NCBI GenBank assembly: GCA_046047235.1
Contig: JBJOII010000004.1
Location: 41,487-105,486 of the forward strand
From: JBMTVN01 sp046047235
GTDB taxonomy: Bacteria > Verrucomicrobiota > Verrucomicrobiia > Limisphaerales > JAHDYP01
Direction of reading: 5' to 3'
DNA: 64,000 bases
Shown: positions 26,718 to 37,100 of the stretch, piece by piece
Numbering within the stretch: the stretch's first letter is position 1
Layout of the letters: the number at the start of each line of letters is the position of its first letter
Position numbers and translations under genes: made by a program
The notes under the pieces: model-generated
The model's database searches: none
Told to the model about the DNA's origin: nothing
Seen by the model: only the letters and a program-made list of their open reading frames with translations

Positions 26718-29384
26718 ATGCGTAACCCTCATTCGTTCATCGCCCTGCTTGCCATCGCGTGCTCCACCCTTCTCGCCACACCCGGCACCCACGCCGCAGC
26801 GTTGGCCACCACCAAACTGCCCGCAACTTCTCTACCCGCCACGATCACGCTCAAGGAACCCGCCCCCACGACCTACTGGATCACCCCCAACACCGAACTC
26901 AACCCGCAAACCATCGAGGCCCGCAGGCACAAAGCAGACGGCCCCAAAATCTGGTTCGGCCCGCGCATCGTCCTCCAGCTCGACCCCACCACCCCCCTCG
27001 ATTCCATCCTCACCAACCGCCCCCTCCAGCCCCTCCGCTTCGTCCCGCCAGACTTCCATATCCTCAATGCCGGCGACGCCCTAACGGCCATCAGCCAAAG
27101 CACAAACCTCGCAACCGTCCCCGGCGTCCTCTCCGCCCGCCCCGTCATTAGCCAGAATATCCAGCGCCACACTCGCCTCGCCCCCAGACCCAACGACCCC
27201 AAATACAGCCAGCTCTGGCAACTGGAAAACCGCCTGGCCGACGGCACCCGACGCGGCCCCGACCTCGCCGCCCGCGAAGCCTGGAGCACCACCTACGGCA
27301 ACGGCGTCACGGTCGCCGTAGCCGATGATGGCGTGGAACTCGCCCATCCCGACCTGGCCCCCGCCGGCACCAACACGTTCCACTTCAACTTCACCAACGG
27401 CACCACCAACGCCCTCCCCAGCAGCTCCTCCGACTACCACGCCACCCTCGTCGCAGGCTTCATCGCAGCCAGAAATAACAACAACCGCGGCATCGTCGGC
27501 ATGGCCCCACAAGCGAACCTAGCCAGCTGGAAAATCTTCAATGGCGCAAGTATGCCCGCCAGCTTCGATGACGAACTCGCCCAGATGTTCCAATACCAAC
27601 ACCAGTTGGTCGCCGTCCAAAACCATAGCTGGGGCAACGCCGATTACCCCCAGCTCGGCCCCTCCGCCCTCGAAAAAACCGGCATCAATACCGCCCTCAA
27701 CCTCGGCCGTAACGGCAAAGGCGTCCTCATGGTCCGTTCCATCGGTAATGGCCGGCAACTCAGCCTCGACGGCAATAATGACGGCTACGCCAATGACCCC
27801 CGCGTCATCACGGTCGGCGCCGTCGATAGCCTCGGTAACCCCACCGATTACAGCAACCCCGGCGCATGCCTCCTCATCACCGCCTTCGGCGGCTCCGATG
27901 AACGCGCCCTCACCACCACCGACCGACTCGGAACTCTCGGCATCAATACCGCCTTCAGCACCACCGACAGCTCCGACTACGTCACCTCCGTCTCGGTCCA
28001 GGGCACCTCCTTCTCCACCCCCCAAATCGCCGGCCTCGTCGCCCTCCTCCTCGATATCCGACCCGACCTCACCATCCGCGACGTCCAATACATCCTCGCG
28101 CTCAGCTCCCGCCACGAATCAAATGCCGATCCCGACGTCAATCCCAACGGCGCCGGCTTCCTCCACAGCCATAACACCGGCTTCGGCATCCCCAACGCCG
28201 GCCTCGCCGTCCAAATCGCCCAGTCCTGGCAACGCCTCCCCGCCGTCGAAGAACAAACCCGAACCGCCGCCCTCGTCCGTGGTATCCCCGACGACGGCAT
28301 GCGCGTCCTCACCACCGGCAACAACGTCCCCCTAGCTATCCGCTCCCTGCCTTCCACCCCGAGTATGGGGCCCCACGCCGATACCCCCACCGCAGTCCTG
28401 CCCCTCGTGGATGTCGGCTTCGCCCAAACCCCCATCACCATCGATCTCACAGGCAAAGCCGCCCTCATCAGCCGCTCACCCCTCGGATCCCCCTCGAATG
28501 ATCAGAATACGTTCGAAGGCAAAATCCGCCGCGCCGCAGAAGCCGGTGCCGCCTTCGCCGTCATCTATAACAACCGCGACCTCACCGACCGCTTCGCAAT
28601 GGGCGGCACCGACTTCAGCCCCATCCCCGCCGTCATGCTCGATGAACAAAGCGGCACCGCCCTCGCCGCCGCTCTCGCCACCAACTCCACTCTCCAAACC
28701 CAGCTCAGCCTCAATACCGCCGCCTACCTCTTCAATGGTGTCGAGAACCTCCGCGTCGAACACGTCGGCGTCCGTGTCCAGTCCACCCACGCCCGCCGCG
28801 GCGACGTCCGCATCACCGTCCTCTCCCCCTCCGGTAGCCGCAGCGTCATGCAACGCCTCAACGAAGACACCTCCGCCGGCCCCGTCTCGACCTGGACCTA
28901 CTGGAGCGTCCATCACTTCGGCGAAACTTCCTCCGGAACCTGGACAGTCGATGTCAGCGATGAAGCCCCGGGCACCACCGGCACCATCACCCGTGTCGAA
29001 CTCGTCGTCCGTGGCACCCCCATCACCGACAGCGACCACGACGGCCTCGATGACGTCTGGGAAATGCTCCAGTTCGAAAGCCTGGCCGCCGACCCCAACG
29101 AAGATCCGGACAACGACGGCGCCATCAACTCCGTAGAAGCACTCCTCGGCACCGACCCCAATACCGCACCCCCGCTCCGCTCCAGCCTCAGCCAATTGGA
29201 CGAAACCAACGGCCTCATCACTTGGAACGCGGTCCCCGGCCACACTTACCTCTTCCAAACCGCCCCCAACGCCCAAAACCCCTTCACCACTATCACCTCC
29301 ATCAACGCAACCTCCCGCACCATGGAAATACCCTTTATCTGGGACCCTTCACCCGTCACTCTCCTCCGAATCGTCGAACAGTAA
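26718..29384 (+). CDS. Secreted subtilisin-like (S8) protease with PA and P domains
   Basis: 888 residues. Signal peptide (residues 1-27), prodomain-like region, then a kexin-type S8 domain with catalytic D203 (VADDGV), H241 (DYHATLVAG), oxyanion N344 (IGNG) and S431 (GTSFSTP). A PA-like insert lies around 570-660, followed by a proprotein-convertase P domain (~675-770: VEHVGVRVQSTHARRGDVRI...GTWTVDVSDEAPGTTG). The next part is a calcium-type motif DSDHDGLDDVWE...DPDNDGAINSVEALLGTDP and a short tail. It is exported and probably cleaves extracellular proteins. It lies 6 nt after thiD and 10 nt before ppk1. Confidence 0.93.
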   Translation: MRNPHSFIALLAIACSTLLATPGTHAAALATTKLPATSLPATITLKEPAPTTYWITPNTELNPQTIEARRHKADGPKIWFGPRIVLQLDPTTPLDSILTNRPLQPLRFVPPDFHILNAGDALTAISQSTNLATVPGVLSARPVISQNIQRHTRLAPRPNDPKYSQLWQLENRLADGTRRGPDLAAREAWSTTYGNGVTVAVADDGVELAHPDLAPAGTNTFHFNFTNGTTNALPSSSSDYHATLVAGFIAARNNNNRGIVGMAPQANLASWKIFNGASMPASFDDELAQMFQYQHQLVAVQNHSWGNADYPQLGPSALEKTGINTALNLGRNGKGVLMVRSIGNGRQLSLDGNNDGYANDPRVITVGAVDSLGNPTDYSNPGACLLITAFGGSDERALTTTDRLGTLGINTAFSTTDSSDYVTSVSVQGTSFSTPQIAGLVALLLDIRPDLTIRDVQYILALSSRHESNADPDVNPNGAGFLHSHNTGFGIPNAGLAVQIAQSWQRLPAVEEQTRTAALVRGIPDDGMRVLTTGNNVPLAIRSLPSTPSMGPHADTPTAVLPLVDVGFAQTPITIDLTGKAALISRSPLGSPSNDQNTFEGKIRRAAEAGAAFAVIYNNRDLTDRFAMGGTDFSPIPAVMLDEQSGTALAAALATNSTLQTQLSLNTAAYLFNGVENLRVEHVGVRVQSTHARRGDVRITVLSPSGSRSVMQRLNEDTSAGPVSTWTYWSVHHFGETSSGTWTVDVSDEAPGTTGTITRVELVVRGTPITDSDHDGLDDVWEMLQFESLAADPNEDPDNDGAINSVEALLGTDPNTAPPLRSSLSQLDETNGLITWNAVPGHTYLFQTAPNAQNPFTTITSINATSRTMEIPFIWDPSPVTLLRIVEQ

Positions 29385-29394
29385 TCGCCCCCCC

Positions 29395-31572
29395 ATGAGC
29401 CCAGCCCAACCCAAGAATATCTACAACCCCGCCCACTTCGTTAACCGCGAACTCAGCTGGCTCGAGTTCAACCAACGCGTCCTCGACGAAGCCGCCAACC
29501 CCAATACCCCACTCCTCGAACGCCTCAAATTCTACTGCATCGTCAGCTCCAACCTCGACGAGTTCTTCGAAGTCCGCGTCGCCGGCCTAAAACAACAAAT
29601 GGAAAGCGAAGTCGTCGAACGCACGGTCGATGGCCGCACCGCCACGGAAACCTTCCGCGCCGTCGTCAAACGCATCCGCCAACTCATCGAACAACAGCAA
29701 AACCTCTGGAAGAAGGAACTCGTCCCCGCACTCGCCAAAAATAAAATCCGGTTCATCGACCCCGCCAAAGCCGATACCGCCGACCGGGCCTACCTCGATA
29801 ACTACTGGAAAAACGAAGTCAGCCCCGCCACCACACCTCTCGCCATCGACCCCGCCCATCCCTTCCCCCTACTCCTCAATAAATCCCTCAACCTCATCGT
29901 CCAGGTCGAAATGACCCGCGACGACGAAAACCAAAACCACCTCGCCGTCGTTCAACTCCCACGCCTTCTCCCACGCCTCGTCCAGCTCCCCCGCGAAACC
30001 GAAGACGACCACCGCGACTTCGTCTTCCTCGGAAAACTCATCGGCCATTACCTCGCCGACCTCTTCCCAGGAACCCGTATCCTCGGTTACTGGCTCTTCC
30101 GCGTCACCCGCAATAGCGAGCTCTACATCGACGAAGAGGAAATCGCCAACCTGCTCAAGGCCGTCGAACGCGAACTGCTCAACCGACGCAAAAACGATGC
30201 CGTCCGACTCGAAGTCGAAGCCGATTGCCCCGATGAAATCGTCCAGACTCTCCTCGGCGAACTGCACCTCACCACCGACGATCTCTACCGGATGGACTGG
30301 CCCATCAACCCCACGCGGCTCATGACCATCTACGATGGCGACCACTCCCCCGAACTCAGGGACCCGCCGTTCATGGCCCCAGTCGCCGATTCCGTACGCG
30401 GCAAAACCGACCTCTTCGCCGCCATCCGCGAGAAGGACATCCTCCTCCATCACCCCTACGAAAGCTTCGACACGGTCGTCGAATTCCTCCAGCGCGCCGC
30501 CATCGACCCCAAAGTCCTCGCCATCAAACAAACGCTCTACCGCACTGGCGGCGATAACCGCATCGTCGGCGCCCTCATGCGCGCCGCCGAAAACGGCAAA
30601 CAAGTCACCGCCGTAGTCGAACTCCGCGCCCGCTTCGATGAAGCCAATAACATCGAATGGGCCCGTAAACTCGAAGACAACGGCGTCCACGTCGTCTATG
30701 GCCTCGTCGGATACAAAATCCACTCCAAGATCACGCTCGTCGTCCGACGCGACCCCGACGGCATCCGCCGCTACCTCCACCTCGGCACCGGCAACTACAA
30801 CCCCAGCACTGCACGAATCTATACCGACCTCGGCCTCCTCACTTGTCGACAAGACCTCGGCGAAGACGCCTCCAGCCTCTTCAACCTCCTCACCGGCATC
30901 TGCCAGTTCCAGGAAACCCGCAAACTCGTCATCGCCCCCTTCCAGCTCCACCAGCGGATGCTCGACCTCATCGAACGCGAAACCCGCAACGCCCAACAAG
31001 GCCTACCCTCGCGCATCGTCGCCAAGATGAACTCCCTCGTCGACCCCGAGATCATCTCCGCCCTCTACCGCGCTTCCCAAGCCGGCGTCCCCATCGAGCT
31101 CATCATCCGCGGCATCTGCTGCCTCCGCCCAGGTATCCCGGACCTCAGCCCCACCATTAAAGTCCGTAGCATCGTCGGCCGCTTCCTGGAACATAGCCGC
31201 GTGTTCTACTTCGAAAACGCCTGCCAACCCCAGGTCTTCGTCGGCAGCGCCGACTGGATGCCCCGTAACTTCTTCCGCCGCATCGAGGTCGTGTTCCCTA
31301 TCGAAGACGGCGTCCTCCGCGACTGGCTCCTCCGCGAATACCTCCAACTCCAGCTCTCCGACAACACCAAGGCCCGCGTCATGCATTCCAACGGGGAATA
31401 CGAACTCGCCCGTGCCGACAAAAAAGCCGCCCCCTGCGACAGCCAGGTCGAGTTCATGAACCTCGCCTCCGGCAATACCCGCATCTGGCCCGCCCCCACC
31501 AAATCCAAACCCAAATTCGTCAAAGTCCAACTCCGCCCCAACCCCCACACCAAACCCAAAGCATCCAAATAA
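29395..31572 (+). CDS. ppk1: Polyphosphate kinase 1
   Basis: 725 residues, full length. The N-terminal domain begins with FVNRELSWLEFNQRVLDEA. The active-site region contains KQTLYRTGGD and the phosphorylated His in YKIHSKITLVVRR, plus YLHLGTGNYNP and VFVGSADWMPRN. It makes long-chain polyphosphate from ATP. The basic C-terminal tail (KPKASK) is followed at once by a 21-nt repeat array. Confidence 0.96.
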   Translation: MSPAQPKNIYNPAHFVNRELSWLEFNQRVLDEAANPNTPLLERLKFYCIVSSNLDEFFEVRVAGLKQQMESEVVERTVDGRTATETFRAVVKRIRQLIEQQQNLWKKELVPALAKNKIRFIDPAKADTADRAYLDNYWKNEVSPATTPLAIDPAHPFPLLLNKSLNLIVQVEMTRDDENQNHLAVVQLPRLLPRLVQLPRETEDDHRDFVFLGKLIGHYLADLFPGTRILGYWLFRVTRNSELYIDEEEIANLLKAVERELLNRRKNDAVRLEVEADCPDEIVQTLLGELHLTTDDLYRMDWPINPTRLMTIYDGDHSPELRDPPFMAPVADSVRGKTDLFAAIREKDILLHHPYESFDTVVEFLQRAAIDPKVLAIKQTLYRTGGDNRIVGALMRAAENGKQVTAVVELRARFDEANNIEWARKLEDNGVHVVYGLVGYKIHSKITLVVRRDPDGIRRYLHLGTGNYNPSTARIYTDLGLLTCRQDLGEDASSLFNLLTGICQFQETRKLVIAPFQLHQRMLDLIERETRNAQQGLPSRIVAKMNSLVDPEIISALYRASQAGVPIELIIRGICCLRPGIPDLSPTIKVRSIVGRFLEHSRVFYFENACQPQVFVGSADWMPRNFFRRIEVVFPIEDGVLRDWLLREYLQLQLSDNTKARVMHSNGEYELARADKKAAPCDSQVEFMNLASGNTRIWPAPTKSKPKFVKVQLRPNPHTKPKASK

Positions 31573-31653
31573 CCCTTCCCCCTTCCCGCTCTGCCCTTAC
31601 CGCTTGCCGCCCTGCCCTTACCGCTTGCCGCCTTGCGCTTACCGCTCCGCGCC
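31573..31653 (-). repeat. 21-nt (three heptamers) array at the flippase gene 3' end
   Basis: Units at 31591-31611 and 31612-31632 are identical 21-mers (minus-strand GGCGGCAAGCGGTAAGGGCAG). A diverged third unit at 31633-31653 runs into the end of the flippase coding region and supplies its TAA stop. The AGCGGTA and AGCGGGA heptamers are the same as in the array after rsmD. Confidence 0.8.
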
Positions 31654-32730
31654 TACCTCGTCCAAATGACGACGCTCCCGCACCAGCACATACACCACCC
31701 CGCCAATCATGCTCCACACCAGAAAGCCGAAATAGGCCAGTAGCGACACCGCCAAGGCCTCCGTCGCCGGAACCATCAACCCCGGCCCCGCTAACGTCAG
31801 CACATACAGGTTCTCCCGCACCCCCAACCCGCTCGGCGTAATCGGCAACGCCGAAATACAAATAATCGTGGGCACAATCACAAACCACAGCAGCCACGGT
31901 ATCTCAATCCCCAACCCGCCTCCCAACGCCATCAACTGAAATACACACGCCAGATTCAACAACACCGATACCCCCAAGGCCCGCACCAGAAAACCCGGCG
32001 CCCTACCAAAATGCCGGAAAGCCTCAATCGCCTGCTCAATCGCCTCCCCCTTCGGCACCCGCTTCAACCACCCGCGAAATCCCGGAAAAGCACGCGATAA
32101 CCCACCCCAAAACGCCAAACCCAGAAATACCCCGCACCCCACCAGCATCCCCACAACCACCCAAACCACCGCCGATAACTCCCGATACTCCAACAGAAAT
32201 CGCAGGTTCACCAACATCATCAAACCCGCAAACAACAACATCGCAAATAACCCCAACACCCGGTCCGCCATCACCGCCACCACCGCCTCAGTCTTCTTGT
32301 GATGCGTCTCCCGCGCAGTCACAAACGCCTTGATCACATCACCCCCGGTGGAACCCAAAAGAAATGCATTGAAAAACTGCGCCACTAAACTGATCTCCAG
32401 CGCCCGGCCATACGAAAGCTCCAACCCCTGCACCCGTAACACCATCCTCCAACGCCATACCCCCAGAAATATCGTCAGCCCCATAAACCCCAGAGACCAC
32501 ACCAGCGCCATCGGCCTCACCAAAGTCAACGTCCCCCATAACTCCCGGGGCCCAATCGTCCAAGCCGCACGCCACCGCTCCCCCAACCCCATCCCCGCCC
32601 AGTCTCCTCCCGCCTCCCGTAAAGCCGACTCCGCCTCGCTCGAGAAAATCGCGTGGCAAATCCACAGCAGCAAAACACAGCAGAGCACCAAACGGCCCCA
32701 TCGCCGCCACGCTGTGGAAACTGCACTCAC
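31639..32730 (-). CDS. Flippase-like integral membrane protein (LPG_synthase_TM/UPF0104)
   Basis: About 363 residues from GTG 32730, which overlaps the TGA of the upstream isomerase gene (GTGA). The frame is open to 32835, but that part lies inside the neighbour. There are some 7-8 membrane segments; the family's ISLVAQFFNAFLLGSTGGDVIKAFVTARE loop and the late PSGLGVRENLYV are clear. Relatives are lipid flippase or synthase membrane domains, often linked to envelope lipids or glycans. Its tail codes through the repeat array. Confidence 0.85.
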   Translation of the reverse strand: MSAVSTAWRRWGRLVLCCVLLLWICHAIFSSEAESALREAGGDWAGMGLGERWRAAWTIGPRELWGTLTLVRPMALVWSLGFMGLTIFLGVWRWRMVLRVQGLELSYGRALEISLVAQFFNAFLLGSTGGDVIKAFVTARETHHKKTEAVVAVMADRVLGLFAMLLFAGLMMLVNLRFLLEYRELSAVVWVVVGMLVGCGVFLGLAFWGGLSRAFPGFRGWLKRVPKGEAIEQAIEAFRHFGRAPGFLVRALGVSVLLNLACVFQLMALGGGLGIEIPWLLWFVIVPTIICISALPITPSGLGVRENLYVLTLAGPGLMVPATEALAVSLLAYFGFLVWSMIGGVVYVLVRERRHLDEVGAER

Positions 32731-33641
32731 AAGTCGCCCCAAAGCCCGCGCAAATGAGCCAGCCCCCCCATCACCTCCTCCTCCGATAACCGCGGACTCA
32801 TCTCCAATACCTTGATGTGATCCGGCTTCACCCACTTCGCCAAACCCGCAAAATCAATGTTCCCACTCCCCGGCGGTTGATGATCCCGCCCCGGAAACTC
32901 CACGTCATGAATATGACACCCCGCCATCCGCTCCGACATCGCCCCCAAATGCATCCCGTGCATGATCAAACCAAGGTTCTCCTTGATCTGCGCATGCCCA
33001 AAATCATGCCAATAACACACGGTCGATTCCGGAAACTCCCGGAAAAACATCGGAAAATCCGTCTCAAACGGAATCTCCTCCACCGCTTCCCGATTCTCTA
33101 TCCCCAATAGCAAACCCCGCTTCTCAGCCTCCGGTACCAGCCGATGCAAAAACTCATACGCCAGCTGCTCATGCCGCTCCTTGCGCGACTCCCGCTTCTC
33201 CATCATCTCCATGCACAACCGCTCATACTTCGGCGTCCCCTGTAACCCCCTCTCTATGTAACTCTCCATCTTCTCCGTGTAGTTGCGCATCTCCACCGCA
33301 CCCATGTGCAATACCACCAGCCGCGCACCCACCTCCTCCGCCGTCTCCAAGGTCTTCAAAGAATATCGCCACGCATTCTCCCGCTCCCGCGCATCCGTCG
33401 ACGTAAACTTAAATACGTTCGGATTCGCCCGGTTCACCCCAATCGGTAACGGACAAAAATTGTGCAGCGTCGAAATCTTGATCTCCCCGGCCGCCACAGA
33501 TTCCAGAATCCCTGGCAATAAGCTCAACCGAATGCCGTGACTCAACTCCGCATACTCAAAACCTAAATCGCGAATCTCTCGCAGCATCTCACGACCATCC
33601 GTGTGACGATGCGAATTCCAGCAGGTAGATAACGATATCAT
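32727..33641 (-). CDS. Sugar phosphate isomerase/epimerase-like TIM-barrel protein
   Basis: About 304 residues from ATG 33641 (a TTG at 33650 is possible). AP-endonuclease-2 type TIM barrel: ISLSTCWNSHRH, FEYAELSHGIRL, VVLHMGAVEMR, LLLGIENREAVEEIP with the metal Glu, YWHDFGHAQIKENLG with metal Asp/His, HIHDVEFPGRDH. The substrate is unknown. It is coupled to the flippase-like gene by a 4-nt overlap. Confidence 0.85.
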   Translation of the reverse strand: MISLSTCWNSHRHTDGREMLREIRDLGFEYAELSHGIRLSLLPGILESVAAGEIKISTLHNFCPLPIGVNRANPNVFKFTSTDARERENAWRYSLKTLETAEEVGARLVVLHMGAVEMRNYTEKMESYIERGLQGTPKYERLCMEMMEKRESRKERHEQLAYEFLHRLVPEAEKRGLLLGIENREAVEEIPFETDFPMFFREFPESTVCYWHDFGHAQIKENLGLIMHGMHLGAMSERMAGCHIHDVEFPGRDHQPPGSGNIDFAGLAKWVKPDHIKVLEMSPRLSEEEVMGGLAHLRGLWGDL

Positions 33642-33648
33642 GACAAAC

Positions 33649-33686
33649 AAAAAACCGGGTGAGCTCGTCGTCCGAACTGCACCCGG
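33649..33686 (-). terminator. Rho-independent terminator of rpsU
   Basis: On the minus strand the stem CCGGGTG/CACCCGG (33655-33686) is followed by six T. It separates rpsU from the isomerase gene, whose start lies next to the T-run. Confidence 0.85.
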
Positions 33687-33718
33687 CTGAAAACTGTAAC
33701 GCGCGAGCCTCTCGAACC

Positions 33719-33916
33719 TTACTGATCAGCGTACCGCGCACTCAACATCGCCGCAAAACGCGCCATCTTCATCTTCCGACGACGCTTCTCGCTCGGCTTC
33801 TCGAAATGGCGATGGTTGCGGACCTCACGGAGAGTGCCTTCGCGGTCGATTTTCTTCTTCAACCGGCGCAACGCCTTCTCCACCGACTCACCTTTTTTAA
33901 GACGTACTTCTGTCAA
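33719..33916 (-). CDS. rpsU: 30S ribosomal protein S21
   Basis: 65 residues: MTEVRLKKGESVEKALRRLK leads into a very basic C-terminus (KPSEKRRRKMKMARF). The start codon is TTG at 33916, with a GAGGAAGTGA ribosome site 7-8 nt before it; no ATG lies near. S21 helps mRNA binding on the 30S subunit. It has its own terminator. Confidence 0.95.
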   Translation of the reverse strand: MTEVRLKKGESVEKALRRLKKKIDREGTLREVRNHRHFEKPSEKRRRKMKMARFAAMLSARYADQ

Positions 33917-34136
33917 GCTGATCTCACTTCCTCTCTATCTGGTCTGAGGCGCCAGCCGCACTTCATGAACGGCTTCGACCTAGCGCAGGGCCGAAAACTT
34001 AGAGCCCGGCCTACCGGGTGTCAACGGACAACTCGGGCCAAAATCCAATCCAAACTAGATTCATTACCATTAGACCTGTGTATTGAATTGATTAGTGTTC
34101 ATTTAAAAAACTGCCCCACAGTAACTTGCGCTCACA

Positions 34137-37100
34137 GTGCGCCACAATGTCACTACCGCTCACCCCGCCCAAAACCCTTCCCGACCACCCGCATCAGCCC
34201 CCCCAAAAAACCTGCGACCAGCGAAACCGTTTGCGCCAACCTCAGGTGCGTGCCAACTTCGATGCCGCTTGGCTGCCGTAAAACGGTCCTCCGCAGGGAA
34301 AGCCCACCCGCTCACCCTCGCTGTCGAAACTCCCGTTGCATCCACTCTGGTCCAACGCCTGGAGCAGGGAGGGCTTGTCTCTATCGACGGCGTGAGCGAC
34401 CCGGGCCGCGCCTTTTTCATCTCCCTCCTGCACCAACTGCTCCCCAACCGCACCATCGTGGCGGTCGTCCCCACCCAAAAGAGCCAGGAACTGCTGCACC
34501 AGGACGTGGAAACCTGGCTCAGCTCACTGGACACACAGCCCGCAAAACCATCCTCCCCTAAGGCCGCCTTCTACCCAGCCTGGGACGTCCTCCCCCATGA
34601 GTCCAGACTCCCCCATGCCGACGTCATCAGCGAACGCCTCGAAACTCTGCTCAAACTCCAGCAGCGCAATCCTCCCCCTGCCCGCCAAGCCCCCATCGTC
34701 CTCACCACAGTCACCGCGCTCCAGCAAAGAACCTTCAGCCCCGAATCACTCGCCAGCCAAACCCGCCAGCTGAAGAAAGGCGACCAATGCGATCCCATGG
34801 ACCTCATCGAATGGCTCGAAGACCAGGCCTACGAACCCGAGGCCCAAGTCACTCAAAAAGGTGAGATCGCCCTCCGCGGTGGCATCGTCGATGTCTACCC
34901 CCTCTCCAGCCCCTGGCCCGTGCGCTTGGAGTTCTTCGGCGACGATCTCGATTCCATCCGCTACTTCGACCCCCAAACCCAGGTCTCCCGCGAAACCACG
35001 GACTCCATACTCCTCCCCCCCGCCGGGGAACTCGGCCTGCTTCGCCGAAACCTCGAAACCGCCGGATACCCCGCCCCCGGCTCCTTCCCCCAACACCTCC
35101 CCCCAAGGAGCCTCATCCTCCTCTTCGACCTCGCCGACCTCTCCACCCAAGCCAGACAATACGCCGAACAGGCCGCCGAGGCCCCAGCCCTCTACATCCC
35201 CTGGGAAACCACACTCACAGAACTCCAAACGCTCGGCCACACGCTCATCCACGTCGAGCTCGATACACTCGATCTCCTTCCAACCCCAGATAGCCCCCGC
35301 CAGGACGACAACCGCATCACGCTCGCCCTCGGCTCACTCGAACCCTACCGCCCCGTCGAAACCTCCTCCCGCGATGTCCAGGTCACGGAACAACAACGAC
35401 GCTCCTTCTTCGACCAACTCCACCGCTGGCTCCGCCAGGACTACTCCGTCCGCGTCTTCTGCAATAACGACGGCGAACAACAACGCTTCTGCGAAATCTG
35501 GAACGAATACGGCCTCGCCACCAGCACCACCCCCAAACGTCCCAAGACCGATACCCCAACCTCACCACCTCCCGCCTTCCGACCCCCACCCGGACTCGAG
35601 GTCGCCATCGGCAGCCTCACCCGCGGCTTCATCTTCCCCGATGCCCGCTGCGTCGTCGTCACGGACTCGGAAATCTTCGGCCGCTATCGCGTTCCCCGAC
35701 CACGCCGGCTCCGCTCACCCCACGCCGTCGCCGTCAAATCCGCCCTCCAAATCGACTTCGCCGACCTCGAGGAAGGGGACATCGTCGTGCACCTCCAGCA
35801 TGGCATCGGACGCTACCTCGGCCTCCAACGCCTAACCTCCCGACCCCCAGACCGCTCCGGGAAAGACCGCGAAAACCCGGGCCAGGAATGCCTCGTCCTC
35901 GAATACGCCTCCTCCGACCCCGACCAGCCGCCCCCCAAACTCTACGTCCCCGTCACCCAAGCCCACCTCGTCAGTAAATACGTCGGCGCCGGCAAAGCCC
36001 GCCCCCAACTCAATACCCTCGGCGGTAACCGCTGGAATAAAGCCAAAGCCCACGCCGAAAAGGCCGTCCAGGACCTCGCCGCCGAATTGCTCACCATCCA
36101 GGCCGCCCGCGAATCCCAAGCCGGCACCCCACACACTCCCGATACCCCCTGGCAACGCGAGTTCGAAGGCTCCTTCCTCTACGAAGAAACCCCCGACCAA
36201 CTCAAAGCCATCAGCCAAACCAAAGAGGACATGGAACGCCCCCGCCCCATGGACCGCCTCATCTGTGGCGATGTCGGCTTCGGCAAAACCGAAGTCGCCG
36301 TCCGCGCCGCCTTCAAAGCCGTCATGGGCGGCAAACAAGTCGCCGTCCTCGTCCCCACTACCGTCCTCGCCCAACAACACTACAATACCTTCCGCGAACG
36401 CATGGCCGATTACCCCGTCCGCGTCGAAATGCTCTCGCGCTACCGCTCCCGTAAACAACAAAACCAAACCATCCAGGAACTCGCCAGCGGCGCCGTCGAT
36501 ATCGTCATCGGCACCCACCGCCTCGTCCAACCCGATGTCCAGTTCCGTGACCTCGGACTCGTCATCGTCGACGAAGAACAACGCTTCGGCGTCCTCCACA
36601 AGGAACGCTTCAAACGCCTCCGCCACCTCGTCGATGTCCTCACGCTCAGCGCCACCCCCATCCCCCGCACGCTCCACCTCGCACTCACCGGAGCACGCGA
36701 CATGAGCACCATCGAAACCCCACCCCAAGACCGCCTCCCCGTCCAAACGATCGTCACCCCCTACGACGAACGCCTCATCCGTGATGCCATCGTCCGTGAA
36801 CTCAACCGCAGCGGCCAGGTCTTCTTCCTCCACAACCGCGTCACCACGATCCACACGCTCGCCGCCAAACTCCAAACGCTCGTGCCCCAAGCCCGCTTCG
36901 TCATCGGCCACGGCCAAATGCCCCCGGACGAACTCGAGGAAGTCATGACCCGCTTCATCAACGGCGAAGCCGATGTCCTCCTCTCCACCACCATCATCGA
37001 AAGCGGAATCGATATCCCCAACGCCAATACCATTATCATCGACCGCGCCGACCGCTTCGGCCTCAGTGACCTCTACCAGCTCCGCGGCCGCGTCGGCCGC